Positions 26,803-35,193 of a stretch of DNA of 60,048 nucleotides are shown here, one piece after another. Below the pieces are notes generated by a model. The model saw only the letters and a program-made list of their open reading frames with translations, ran no database searches and was not told the origin of the DNA. The stretch comes from Lachnospiraceae bacterium. Lineage in GTDB: Bacteria > Bacillota > Clostridia > Lachnospirales > Lachnospiraceae. The stretch lies in the NCBI GenBank assembly GCA_021770755.1, contig JAETQI010000026.1, positions 1-60,048 on the forward strand, given 5' to 3'. Each line of letters opens with the position of its first letter. The first letter of the stretch is position 1. The translations under genes were made by a program, and so were the position numbers.

Positions 26803-27313
26803 ACAATCCTCCATTCCTGCCAATGCGAGCCTCACCAGTACTTCTCCTATACACTCCCCATCCGGCAAACCACGATTTACAAACGATCCCTGCAATTATC
26901 CCAATGCATACCAGAGCAGTTATTTTCGCGGGCTATCACATCATCTACCTCGTCCATCTGATACCATTTCAAGTCATCCACCTCATCTGATTCCGTAAAT
27001 TGTGTTTTCCTGTTTTTTCCTCCATATTAATTTATATTAGACAGACGGCAGTAACAGTTTTATTATATTGTATTTATCCGTCAATAACAATGTATATTTG
27101 ATTTTATTCACACACTTATGATAAAATAAGGGTTACAATTCGCACCCATTATTTTTTGACGACTATTTAAGCATATTAGGTGTTACTTATAACATATAAT
27201 ATATTCGATTCCATAAACAAACATCTGATATTAAATAAGCCGGCATATGGAGCTGTTTCGCATTAACATAAGCACAGCCAAAAAATACATCTGTAAACGG
27301 AGGACGATCACAT
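26803..27313. other. 511-base intergenic region before the GNAT gene
   Basis: Mostly AT-rich DNA. The left part holds an open fragment on the minus strand (26877-27026) that looks like a gene remnant. The right part has several TATAAT-like sequences before the GNAT gene but no convincing -35/-10 pair. No RNA gene was recognised. Confidence 0.5.
26877..27026 (-). pseudogene. Possible coding remnant with acidic repeat
   Basis: An open stretch without a start codon, closed upstream by a stop, reading TQFTESDEVDDLKWYQMDEV and onwards to DVIARENNCSG. The doubled DEVDD pattern and the aromatic spacing look protein-like, reminiscent of the C-terminus of a small NUDIX-type protein. The assignment is uncertain. 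It abuts the upstream side of the AAA/PD-(D/E)XK gene. Confidence 0.25.
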
Positions 27314-27853
27314 ATGTTATTAAACTACAAAGACTTAACCGTCAGAAATGCGTCCCGCGAGGACGCCGCGCTGCTGGCGGCATGGTGGAATGACGGCGCA
27401 GTCATGGCACACGCGGGTTTCCCAAACGGAACAGGAGAGACAGCGGCTGAGATCGCCAGCCGGATCAGCGAGGACACCGATGAACACCGGCGCCTGATCA
27501 TCGAGCTCGCACACCGGCCGATCGGCGAGATGAACTACACCAGATGTCCCGACCAGGAAGGCAGAAAAACCGCCGAGATCGGAATCAAGATCTGCGATCT
27601 GACCGAGCTTGAAAAAGGCTATGGAAGGATCGTGCTGAGCATGATGATATCGTCCCTTTTTAAGGACTTCAGATATCAGAAGATCATACTGGACACCAAC
27701 CTGAACAACAGACGGGCACAGCACGTCTACGAGACACTCGGGTTCCGGAAAGTGCGGATACGGGAAAATTCCTGGAAAAACCAGCTCGGCGAACTGCAGT
27801 CCGCAGTCGATTATGAACTATTTCCAGAAGATTTTGTAAATTTTGCAAAATAA
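27314..27853 (+). CDS. GNAT family N-acetyltransferase
   Basis: A 179-residue acetyltransferase of the RimJ/RimL-like (Acetyltransf_3) type. It begins with the family pattern LTVRNASREDAALLAAWWND. The acetyl-CoA-binding segment is ELEKGYGRIVLSMMISSLF (motif A: E..GYG), followed by KIILDTNLNNRRAQHVYETL (motif B with N.RA..VYE) and GFRKV. The substrate is unknown. GGAGGACGATCACAT precedes the ATG. It is followed by the iorA promoter and leader, so it is probably a one-gene unit. Confidence 0.9.
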   Translation: MLLNYKDLTVRNASREDAALLAAWWNDGAVMAHAGFPNGTGETAAEIASRISEDTDEHRRLIIELAHRPIGEMNYTRCPDQEGRKTAEIGIKICDLTELEKGYGRIVLSMMISSLFKDFRYQKIILDTNLNNRRAQHVYETLGFRKVRIRENSWKNQLGELQSAVDYELFPEDFVNFAK

Positions 27854-27854
27854 A

Positions 27855-27883
27855 TTGACGTATCCCTATTTTTTCACTATCAT
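27855..27883 (+). promoter_or_regulatory. Candidate promoter upstream of iorA leader
   Basis: TTGACG, 17 bases, TATCAT, starting just after the GNAT stop codon. It would give a leader of about 190 bases that contains the terminator-like hairpin at 27935-27972 and the long palindrome at 27992-28050. Confidence 0.5.
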
Positions 27884-27934
27884 ATTAATAGATAACCTTT
27901 CGGGATCCTGCCAGACTCCGGAAGTCTATTCAAA

Positions 27935-27972
27935 AACGGCTGCCACATGCAAAATACAGCCGTTATTTTTTA
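27935..27972 (+). terminator. Terminator of the GNAT gene or attenuator of iorAB
   Basis: AACGGCTG pairs with CAGCCGTT across 14 bases, followed by ATTTTTT. Because a promoter can be drawn upstream of it (27855-27883), it may act as an attenuator in the iorAB leader. Confidence 0.75.
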
Positions 27973-27991
27973 GAAGATTTGCACGAAGAAG

Positions 27992-28050
27992 CTGTCAGGA
28001 GATAACTAAAATAATTTGTTGATCATATTGAACAAATTATTTTCTGACAG
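27992..28050 (+). promoter_or_regulatory. Long two-part palindrome in the iorA leader
   Basis: Perfect 13-base arms AAAATAATTTGTT and AACAAATTATTTT flank a ten-base loop. Outside them CTGTCAG (27992-27998) pairs with CTGACAG (28044-28050). It ends 28 bases before the iorA ATG. It is either an RNA stem-loop controlling expression or a large operator. Confidence 0.7.
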
Positions 28051-28078
28051 TTCCACAACAACAGAAAGGAAGCAACAA

Positions 28079-29815
28079 ATGAGTGAAACAAAGATCATGC
28101 TGGGCAATGAAGCGATTGCCCGCGGTGCCTATGAGGCCGGCGTCAAAGTGTCGAGCGCTTACCCCGGAACACCCAGCACCGAAATCAGTGAGAATATCGT
28201 GAAATACCCTGAAATCTACGCGGAGTGGGCGCCGAACGAGAAGGTCGCCATGGAGGTTGCCATCGGCGCCTCGATCAGCGGCGTGCGTGCGATGGCGTCC
28301 ATGAAAATGGTCGGCGTCAACGTGGCAAGCGATCCGCTCTACACCGTATCCTATATCGGAGCAAACGGCGGTCTTGTCCTCGCGGCGGCAGACGATCCCG
28401 GTCTCTACTCCTCTCAAAATGAACAGGACTCCCGCTGTGTGGCGCGCGTGGCACAGGTTCCCGTGCTCGAGCCGTCCGACTCGCAGGAGGCAAAGGACTT
28501 CACAAAGCTCGCCTTCGAGTACAGCGAGCGATACGATACACCTGTTATGGTAAGGACAACGACAAGACTCGCACACTCGCAGGGGCCTGTCACACTTGAA
28601 GAACGGCAGGAGATCCCCGACAAGCCCTACGAGCGCAGCGCGGCAAAGCATGTCATGATGCCCGCCAATGCAAAGGGACGCCATGTGCACGTGGAGAACC
28701 GCCTGCGGCAGATGGCGGAGGACGCCTGTGATTTTGAGATCAACAAGGCGATCTACAAGGACACTTCCGTCGGGTTCATCACCAGCGGTATCCCCTATAC
28801 ATACGTCGCAGAGGCGATGCCGGACGCCAGCGTGTTAAAGCTCGGCCTTGTGCACCCCCTGCCGAGGAAGCTGATCGAAGAATTTGCCTCCAAAGTAGAC
28901 AAGCTCTATATTTTCGAGGAGCTCGAACCGCTGATCGAGGAGCAGGTACGGTCGTGGGGCATCGACTGCATCGGCAAGGAGCTCTTCACACTGCAGGGCG
29001 AATACAGCGCCAACATGATCCGCGAGCGCGTCCTCGGCATGAAGATCGAGACCGCCGCACCCGCACAGGTTCCGGCGCGTCCCCCGATCCTCTGCCCCGG
29101 CTGTCCGCACAGGAGCACATTCTCCGTCCTGAAAAAGCTCGGCATCCACGGCGCAGGCGATATCGGGTGTTATACACTCGGCGCAGTCGCACCGCTGAAC
29201 GTGATCGACACGACGGTATGTATGGGCGCTTCCATCTCCACCCTGCACGGCATGGAGAAGGCAAAGGGCAAGGACTACATCAAGAACTGGGTCGCGCTGA
29301 TCGGGGACTCCACATTCCTCCATACAGGCGTCAACTCCCTGATGAACATGGTGTACAACCAGTCCACCGGCACAGTCCTGATCCTCGACAACTCCACCAC
29401 CGGCATGACAGGCCACCAGGATCACGCTGCCACCGGCAAAATGTTAAACGGCAAGGAGACCAAAGCGATCAGCCTCTACCATCTGTGCAAGGCGATCGGC
29501 GTCGAGCATGTATACGAAGTCGACGCCTTTGACATCGACGAGCTTGAAACCGTCGTAAAGCGCGAGGTTGCGCGCGATGAAGTCTCAGTCATCATCGTCT
29601 GCGCCCCCTGTGCGCTCCTGAAGTCACAGGCTACCAGGGCAAAGTGCGTTGCCATTCCGGAAAAATGCAAAAAATGCGGCATGTGCCTCGTTCCCGGCTG
29701 CCCTGCCCTCACCAAAAACGAGGACGGAACAGTCACGATCGACGACACCCAGTGCAACGGCTGCGGCCTGTGCATGAAGCGCTGCAAATTTGATGCGATC
29801 GAGCGCGTCGAATAG
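28079..29815 (+). CDS. iorA: Indolepyruvate ferredoxin oxidoreductase, alpha subunit
   Basis: Oxidatively decarboxylates aryl-2-oxo acids (indolepyruvate, phenylpyruvate) to aryl-acyl-CoA and reduces ferredoxin. The 578-residue alpha subunit holds the pyrimidine-binding half (SSAYPGTPSTEIS, near residue 25), a transketolase C-terminal-like part, and the TPP diphosphate site (GDIGCYTLGAVAP and GDSTFLHTGVNSLMN). A C-terminal pair of [4Fe-4S] motifs completes it (CKKCGMCLVPGCP and CNGCGLCMKRC). The start at 28079 is chosen for AGAAAGGAAGCAACAA just upstream; the frame extends 21 codons back through the leader palindrome. It forms an operon with iorB. Confidence 0.95.
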   Translation: MSETKIMLGNEAIARGAYEAGVKVSSAYPGTPSTEISENIVKYPEIYAEWAPNEKVAMEVAIGASISGVRAMASMKMVGVNVASDPLYTVSYIGANGGLVLAAADDPGLYSSQNEQDSRCVARVAQVPVLEPSDSQEAKDFTKLAFEYSERYDTPVMVRTTTRLAHSQGPVTLEERQEIPDKPYERSAAKHVMMPANAKGRHVHVENRLRQMAEDACDFEINKAIYKDTSVGFITSGIPYTYVAEAMPDASVLKLGLVHPLPRKLIEEFASKVDKLYIFEELEPLIEEQVRSWGIDCIGKELFTLQGEYSANMIRERVLGMKIETAAPAQVPARPPILCPGCPHRSTFSVLKKLGIHGAGDIGCYTLGAVAPLNVIDTTVCMGASISTLHGMEKAKGKDYIKNWVALIGDSTFLHTGVNSLMNMVYNQSTGTVLILDNSTTGMTGHQDHAATGKMLNGKETKAISLYHLCKAIGVEHVYEVDAFDIDELETVVKREVARDEVSVIIVCAPCALLKSQATRAKCVAIPEKCKKCGMCLVPGCPALTKNEDGTVTIDDTQCNGCGLCMKRCKFDAIERVE

Positions 29816-29848
29816 AACGTAAACGAAGATGGAGGTTTATAGAAGATA

Positions 29849-30418
29849 ATGACTACTAAAAATATAATGATCGTAGGCGTGGGCGGTCAGGGTACACTGC
29901 TCACAAGCCGTATCCTCGGCGGCATCATCACAAAGGCAGGCTATGACGTCAAGCTCTCCGAGGTTCACGGCATGGCACAGCGCGGCGGAAGTGTAGTCAC
30001 TTTCGTCCGCTACGGCGATGCCGTCGCAGAACCCATCGTGGAGGAAGGACAGGCGGACGTGCTGATCGCTTTTGAGCGGCTGGAAGCCCTGCGCTATGCC
30101 CATTTTCTGAAAAAAGACGGCGTCATCATCGTCAATGACCAGCGGATCGATCCGATCACCGTCGTGACCGGCGCCGCACAGTATCCCGAAAATATCATCG
30201 AGAATCTCAAAAAAGACTACAACGTAGTCGATGTCGACGCCATGGAGGAGGCAAAAAAGCTCGGAAATTCCAAGGTGTTCAACACGATCATCGTCGGTGT
30301 CGCGGCAAAGCGCATGGATTTTGAGAAAAGCCAGTGGCTTGAAGTCATCGAGGCAACCGTGCCGCCAAAGACCATCGAGATCAACAAAGCGGCATTTGAA
30401 GCCGGCTACGCGATGTGA
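29849..30418 (+). CDS. iorB: Indolepyruvate ferredoxin oxidoreductase, beta subunit
   Basis: The 189-residue gamma-domain-type subunit that partners IorA. It opens with IMIVGVGGQGTLLTSRILGG, the glycine-rich signature of 2-oxoacid oxidoreductase gamma/beta subunits, followed by EVHGMAQRGGSVVTFVRYG, also diagnostic. The length is as in other IorB proteins. It lies 33 bases after iorA, with GGAGG thirteen bases before the ATG. Two hairpins follow the stop codon. The complex allows amino-acid fermentation of aromatic residues in anaerobes. Confidence 0.95.
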   Translation: MTTKNIMIVGVGGQGTLLTSRILGGIITKAGYDVKLSEVHGMAQRGGSVVTFVRYGDAVAEPIVEEGQADVLIAFERLEALRYAHFLKKDGVIIVNDQRIDPITVVTGAAQYPENIIENLKKDYNVVDVDAMEEAKKLGNSKVFNTIIVGVAAKRMDFEKSQWLEVIEATVPPKTIEINKAAFEAGYAM

Positions 30419-30475
30419 AATCGCCGCCTGGCAGCGGCGATTGGGAGAACGCATTGCGTTCTCCCGGCTTTTCGC
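30419..30475 (+). terminator. Two tandem GC-rich hairpins between iorB and carB
   Basis: AATCGCCGC/GCGGCGATT (30419-30442) is followed with no gap by GGGAGAACGC/GCGTTCTCCC with loop ATT (30443-30465) and then GGCTTTT. The second has only a short T-run, so termination may be partial, or the pair may act on carB expression. Confidence 0.6.
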
Positions 30476-30508
30476 ATTAATACTATATTTTACAAATGGA
30501 GGTTTATT

Positions 30509-33500
30509 ATGCCGAAAAGAAATGATATCAACAAAGTTCTGATCATCGGTTCCGGTCCGATCATCATTGGGCAGGCGTGTGAATTTGACTACTCCGGAAC
30601 ACAGGCATGCAAGGCGCTTCGCAAGCTCGGGTATGAGATCGTCTTAGTAAATTCAAACCCTGCGACCATCATGACCGACCCCGAAATCGCAGACGTCACT
30701 TATATCGAACCCTTAAACGTCCGCCGTCTGGAGCAGATCATCGCAAAAGAGCGCCCGGACGCGCTCCTGCCAAACCTCGGCGGCCAGTCCGGCTTAAACC
30801 TCTGCGCCGAGCTTGCCAAAGAAGGCGTTCTCGACAAATATCACGTACAGGTGATCGGCGTGCAGGTGGACGCCATCGAGCGCGGCGAGGACCGCATCGA
30901 GTTCAAGAAATCCATGGACGCCATCGGCATCGAGATGGCGAGAAGCGAAGTTTCCTACAGTGTCGAGGAAGCGCTCGCCATCGCCGACAAGCTCGGTTAT
31001 CCCGTCGTGCTGCGCCCCGCATACACCATGGGCGGCGCCGGCGGCGGACTCGTCTACAATAAGGAAGAGTTAAAAACAGTCTGCGCGCGCGGCCTGCAGG
31101 CAAGCCTTGTCGGACAGGTGCTCGTCGAGGAATCGATCCTCGGCTGGGAAGAACTCGAGCTCGAGATCGTGCGCGACGCCGAGGGCAATATGATCACCGT
31201 CTGCTTCATCGAAAATATCGACCCCCTGGGAACGCATACCGGCGACTCCTTCTGCTCCGCCCCCATGCTCACGATCTCCGAAGAGCTCCAGAAACGGCTG
31301 CAGGAACAGGCATACCGCATCGTGGATTCCGTACAGGTGATCGGCGGCACCAACGTGCAGTTTGCCCACGATCCCGTCACAGACCGCATCGTCGTGATCG
31401 AGATCAACCCCAGAACCTCCCGCTCCTCCGCGCTCGCCTCCAAGGCCACCGGATTTCCGATCGCGCTCGTCTCCGCCATGCTCGCAGCCGGGCTGACGCT
31501 CAAGGACATCGAGTGCGGCAAGTACGGAACCCTGGACAGATATGTTCCCGACGGGGACTATGTCGTGATCAAGTTCGCGCGCTGGGCTTTCGAGAAATTC
31601 AAGGGCGTAGAGGACAAGCTCGGCACGCAGATGCGTGCTGTCGGCGAAGTCATGAGCATCGGCAAGACCTACAAGGAAGCCTTCCAGAAGGCGATCCGAA
31701 GCCTCGAGACCGGCAGATACGGACTCGGACACGCCAAAGACTACGATACCAAAACAAAGGAAGAACTGCTGCTCATGCTCGCGCACCCATCGAGCGACCG
31801 CCATTTTATCATGTACGAAGCACTGCGCAAGGGCGCGACCGTCGATGAGATCTTCAGCATCACCAAAGTAAAACACTATTTTGTAAAGCAGATGCAGGAG
31901 CTCGTAGAGGAGGAAGAAGCGCTCATCCAGTCAAAAGGCTCCCTTCCGGCAGACGAGGCATTGATCCAGGCCAAGAAAAACGGATTTTCGGACAAATATC
32001 TAAGCCAGATCCTGGAGATCCCGGAGGAAACCATTCGGAAGAAAAGGATCGAACTCGGCGTGGAGGAGGCGTGGGAGGGCGTCCATGTGAGCGGCACCCC
32101 CGACAGCGCATACTACTACTCCACCTACAACGCCATGACCGAAGGGACTGTCCAGGACAAGAACCCCGTCAGCACGGACAGGCCAAAGATCATGATCCTC
32201 GGCGGCGGTCCGAACAGGATCGGTCAGGGCATCGAGTTTGACTACTGCTGCGTCCATGCTTCCTTGGCGCTGAAGGAACTTGGCTTTGAGACGATCATCG
32301 TCAACTGCAATCCCGAGACCGTCTCAACAGACTATGATACCTCCGACAAGCTCTACTTCGAACCGCTCACGCTGGAAGACGTGCTGAGCATCTATCACAA
32401 GGAAAAACCGCTCGGCGTCATCGCGCAGTTTGGCGGACAGACGCCGCTCAACCTGGCGTCGGAACTCGAGAAAAACGGCGTGAATATCCTCGGCACACCG
32501 CCTTCTGTGATCGATCTCGCAGAGGACCGCGACCAGTTCCGCTCCATGATGGACAAGCTCGGTATCCCGATGCCGGAAGCCGGCATGGCTACCACCGTCG
32601 AGGAAGCGCTTGAGATCGCGAAGAACATCGGCTATCCGGTCATGGTCCGCCCATCCTATGTATTGGGCGGACGAGGCATGGAGGTCGTGTATGACGACGA
32701 GAGCATGGCAGGGTACATGAACGCCGCAGTCGGCGTGACGCCCGACAGACCGATCCTGATCGACCGCTTCCTGAATCATGCGCTCGAGTGTGAGGCGGAC
32801 GCGATCAGCGACGGCACGCACGCCTTTGTCCCCGCTGTCATGGAGCACATTGAGCTTGCGGGCGTCCACTCCGGCGACTCCGCATGTATTATCCCAAGCG
32901 TGCACATCAGCGCAGAGAACGTTGCCACGATCAAGGAATACACGAAAAAGATCGCGGAGGAGATGCACGTCAAAGGTCTGATGAACATGCAGTACGCGAT
33001 CGAGAAGGGCAAGGTCTATGTGCTCGAGGCGAACCCGCGCGCATCACGAACCGTGCCGCTCGTCTCCAAAGTATGCAACATCCGCATGGTACCGCTTGCG
33101 ACGGACATCATCACCTCGGAGATCACCTCGCGCCCGTCTCCTGTTCCGAACCTGAAAGAGAAGGACATTCCATACTACGGCGTGAAAGAGGCTGTTTTCC
33201 CGTTCAACATGTTCCCGGAAGTGGATCCCGTCCTCGGGCCGGAAATGCGCTCGACCGGCGAAGTGCTCGGCCTGTCGCCCTACTACGGCGAGGCATTTTA
33301 CAAAGCGCAGGAGGCAACCCAGACACAGCTTCCGCTCGGCGGAACAGTCCTGATCTCCGTCAACGGCAAGGACAAGCCGGAAGTCGTCGAGATCGCCCAG
33401 CTCTTCCACGACGCGGGCTTTGAGATCCTCGCAACCCAGGGAACCTACAACCTGATCACGGAGGCAGGGATCGACGCGGAGCCTGTCAAGAAGCTCCACG

Positions 33501-33754
33501 AGGGACGGCCGAACATTCTCGACCTCATCACGAACGGCAACATTGACCTGATCATCAACTCCCCGGTCGGCAAGGACAGTGTCCACGACGACAGCTATCT
33601 CAGAAAGGCTGCGATCAAGGGCAGGATCCCCTACATGACCACCATCGCCGGTGCAAGAGCCACCGCAAAGGGCATCCTGTATGTGCAGAAACACGGCAAT
33701 GCCGATGTCAAATCCCTGCAGCAGCTCCACGGCGAGATCAGGGATAAAGAATAG
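30509..33754 (+). CDS. carB: Carbamoyl-phosphate synthase large subunit
   Basis: Makes carbamoyl phosphate from bicarbonate, ATP and ammonia delivered by the small subunit, for pyrimidines and arginine. The 1081-residue product has two homologous ATP-grasp halves: the first starts IGSGPIIIGQACEFDYSGTQ, and the second starts LGGGPNRIGQGIEFDYCCVH near residue 565. Biotin-carboxylase-like motifs VEINPRTSRSSALASKATG and EANPRASRTVPLVSKV are present, and the C-terminal MGS-like allosteric domain follows (ILATQGTYNLITEAGI, LIINSPVGK). TGGAGGTTTATT precedes the ATG. No carA gene is adjacent, which is unusual; the small subunit must be encoded elsewhere. Confidence 0.96.
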   Translation: MPKRNDINKVLIIGSGPIIIGQACEFDYSGTQACKALRKLGYEIVLVNSNPATIMTDPEIADVTYIEPLNVRRLEQIIAKERPDALLPNLGGQSGLNLCAELAKEGVLDKYHVQVIGVQVDAIERGEDRIEFKKSMDAIGIEMARSEVSYSVEEALAIADKLGYPVVLRPAYTMGGAGGGLVYNKEELKTVCARGLQASLVGQVLVEESILGWEELELEIVRDAEGNMITVCFIENIDPLGTHTGDSFCSAPMLTISEELQKRLQEQAYRIVDSVQVIGGTNVQFAHDPVTDRIVVIEINPRTSRSSALASKATGFPIALVSAMLAAGLTLKDIECGKYGTLDRYVPDGDYVVIKFARWAFEKFKGVEDKLGTQMRAVGEVMSIGKTYKEAFQKAIRSLETGRYGLGHAKDYDTKTKEELLLMLAHPSSDRHFIMYEALRKGATVDEIFSITKVKHYFVKQMQELVEEEEALIQSKGSLPADEALIQAKKNGFSDKYLSQILEIPEETIRKKRIELGVEEAWEGVHVSGTPDSAYYYSTYNAMTEGTVQDKNPVSTDRPKIMILGGGPNRIGQGIEFDYCCVHASLALKELGFETIIVNCNPETVSTDYDTSDKLYFEPLTLEDVLSIYHKEKPLGVIAQFGGQTPLNLASELEKNGVNILGTPPSVIDLAEDRDQFRSMMDKLGIPMPEAGMATTVEEALEIAKNIGYPVMVRPSYVLGGRGMEVVYDDESMAGYMNAAVGVTPDRPILIDRFLNHALECEADAISDGTHAFVPAVMEHIELAGVHSGDSACIIPSVHISAENVATIKEYTKKIAEEMHVKGLMNMQYAIEKGKVYVLEANPRASRTVPLVSKVCNIRMVPLATDIITSEITSRPSPVPNLKEKDIPYYGVKEAVFPFNMFPEVDPVLGPEMRSTGEVLGLSPYYGEAFYKAQEATQTQLPLGGTVLISVNGKDKPEVVEIAQLFHDAGFEILATQGTYNLITEAGIDAEPVKKLHEGRPNILDLITNGNIDLIINSPVGKDSVHDDSYLRKAAIKGRIPYMTTIAGARATAKGILYVQKHGNADVKSLQQLHGEIRDKE

Positions 33755-33766
33755 GATAAACTCTGA

Positions 33767-33806
33767 AAAAGATCAAGGGAAACACTACCGATTCCCTTGA
33801 TCTTTT
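33767..33806 (+). terminator. Terminator of carB
   Basis: AAAAGATCAAGGGAA pairs perfectly with TTCCCTTGATCTTTT across ten bases; strong and probably bidirectional. Confidence 0.9.
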
Positions 33807-33813
33807 CCCAATT

Positions 33814-33857
33814 TCGATCCAATCTCTATCCAATCTCTATCCGATTCCGATCCAGTC
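33814..33857. repeat. Short tandem repeat, 11-base unit, after carB
   Basis: Four degenerate copies of ATCCAATCTCT follow one another (two exact, ATCCGATTCCG and ATCCAGTCTCT changed). They lie between the carB terminator and the end of the DUF1835 gene. Confidence 0.6.
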
Positions 33858-33858
33858 T

Positions 33859-34746
33859 CTATGCCAGACAAATCATCCTTGCGTAGCGCTTTTCCAAATC
33901 TTCAACCACCTTGATCTTTCCAGTCCGGATAAAATGTTCAATCCGCTTTGCATACCACCAGTCCCCTACACTGATCTGATCTTTCCCAAGGATATCCCCG
34001 ATCAGCCTTGCCTCCTTAATTGGCTCTGATGTAAGCCTTTTCCAGATCAGGAAATCATAAAAGTCTTCCGGCACTCCGGTCAGTTTCCCATTGACGACTG
34101 CCCGCAAAGGACTGTTGTCTTCCTGCAAAACACTCCATGCCATCGCATACATACGGATCTCTTCCGTTGTCAGAACCTTTTCACAGTCCAGAAATCCGGC
34201 AAACTCTTCAGCGGCAACCTCACCCCAGTTTTTGTATGAAACGATCGAATGATCCGAACGCACTCTGTATTCAGGCAGTCTCACGACCCGCACCTCATTC
34301 TGGTATCGTCGCAAACTGGCACACAACTGGTAAAATCCGCACCTTGAGTACGGCGCGTCACTGTACCACACCCTGATCGGTTCCCCCTCTTCCAGATACG
34401 CCTGCAGACGCTCCATATGAGTACTGTAGTCATCACACAGTTTCATCAGCTCGGCCTCCATCTTCCGATCCGTTCCCCACTGTCCCTGTCCGTACATAGA
34501 GCAGATCAGACGCCTGCGGTACTCACTGCCCACCTCTTCCCTGATATCGCCAATGTCCAATAGGAAAGCGAGACAGAGAACCTCCTGTGCCGTTCCCTCG
34601 ATCCATCCGCAGTGTTCCCTTTCCGGCGGTCTCTTTTTTCCGGCTGTCCATACAGATGTCGGGCCATCCACCCTGCCTGTGATGACCGTACTTTTTGCAG
34701 CCTTCATCGAGCCTGCCTCACTTTCTCCAAATAATACCTCGATCAT
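33859..34746 (-). CDS. DUF1835/DUF3658-like protein
   Basis: A 295-residue cytosolic protein. The N-terminus MIEVLFGESEAGSMKAAK is typical of DUF1835 (where it usually reads as a short strand followed by GDS.AGS). The middle has PIRVWYSDAPYSRCGFYQLC, matching the conserved WY...E/C element of that family. The C-terminal part (LIGDILGKDQISVGDWWYAKRIEHF) corresponds to DUF3658. The function is unknown. No clear ribosome site is visible beyond GGGGAGAGG about ten bases before the ATG. The gene ends at the tandem repeat behind the carB terminator and lies directly downstream of the deleted AAA/PD-(D/E)XK fragment. Confidence 0.75.
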   Translation of the reverse strand: MIEVLFGESEAGSMKAAKSTVITGRVDGPTSVWTAGKKRPPEREHCGWIEGTAQEVLCLAFLLDIGDIREEVGSEYRRRLICSMYGQGQWGTDRKMEAELMKLCDDYSTHMERLQAYLEEGEPIRVWYSDAPYSRCGFYQLCASLRRYQNEVRVVRLPEYRVRSDHSIVSYKNWGEVAAEEFAGFLDCEKVLTTEEIRMYAMAWSVLQEDNSPLRAVVNGKLTGVPEDFYDFLIWKRLTSEPIKEARLIGDILGKDQISVGDWWYAKRIEHFIRTGKIKVVEDLEKRYARMICLA

Positions 34747-34766
34747 AACGCCTCTCCCCTATAAAA

Positions 34767-35010
34767 TCATTGATCCACTCCATCATTCTCAGAAATCGGA
34801 TTCGGGAATTCATATCTCTCGATCCGGCAGGTATGCGTCCTGCTCCCCGCGGGTTCCCCCTTATCATAGCTGATCCCGACCAGGAGGATCTCCCCGCCGT
34901 ACGCCTCGACCGCCTTGGGGTAATGCTTCTTTTTGATCTGGCTGATCGCACCCTGGCAAATAGAATATCCCTGCAAATCCACTGTTTCCGGGATTCAGAT
35001 AGATTCCCAT
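34767..35010 (-). pseudogene. Internally deleted AAA-ATPase-like/PD-(D/E)XK gene
   Basis: The fragment starts ATG at 35010 with AAGGAGACAGGATGAT upstream and reads MGIYLNPGNSGFAGIF, the N-terminus of the family represented by the gene at 25228. It then shifts frame and reads GAISQIKKKHYPKAVEAYGG and EILLVGISYDKGEP, which match the last 50 residues of that protein (AAIQQIKNRHYTQALENYSG, EILLVGINYDKDEP). About 450 central residues are therefore missing and the two ends are out of frame. Confidence 0.8.
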
Positions 35011-35107
35011 ATCATCCTGTCTCCTTCTATTATCCTGTACAGATTATTATCGCACAAAGGAAACAGAATGTAAATCTCTTCAATTCACCATTTCACCATT
35101 TCAACTT

Positions 35108-35136
35108 TTGACCAATCGTCAAATTTGTGTTATACT
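35108..35136 (+). promoter_or_regulatory. Sigma-A promoter of the GH13 gene
   Basis: TTGACC, 17 bases, TATACT. It lies 58 bases before the chosen ATG and rules out translation from the earlier GTG at 35125. Confidence 0.7.
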
Positions 35137-35193
35137 AGAGCATGTATGAAAAATGACAAAAAAGATAAAACAATGATTAAAGGGGGACATAAA

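Noticed and set aside
28037-28690. 217-codon minus-strand frame opposite iorA
   Set aside because: His/Cys-rich antisense translation of a conserved gene; it would also read through the leader palindrome.
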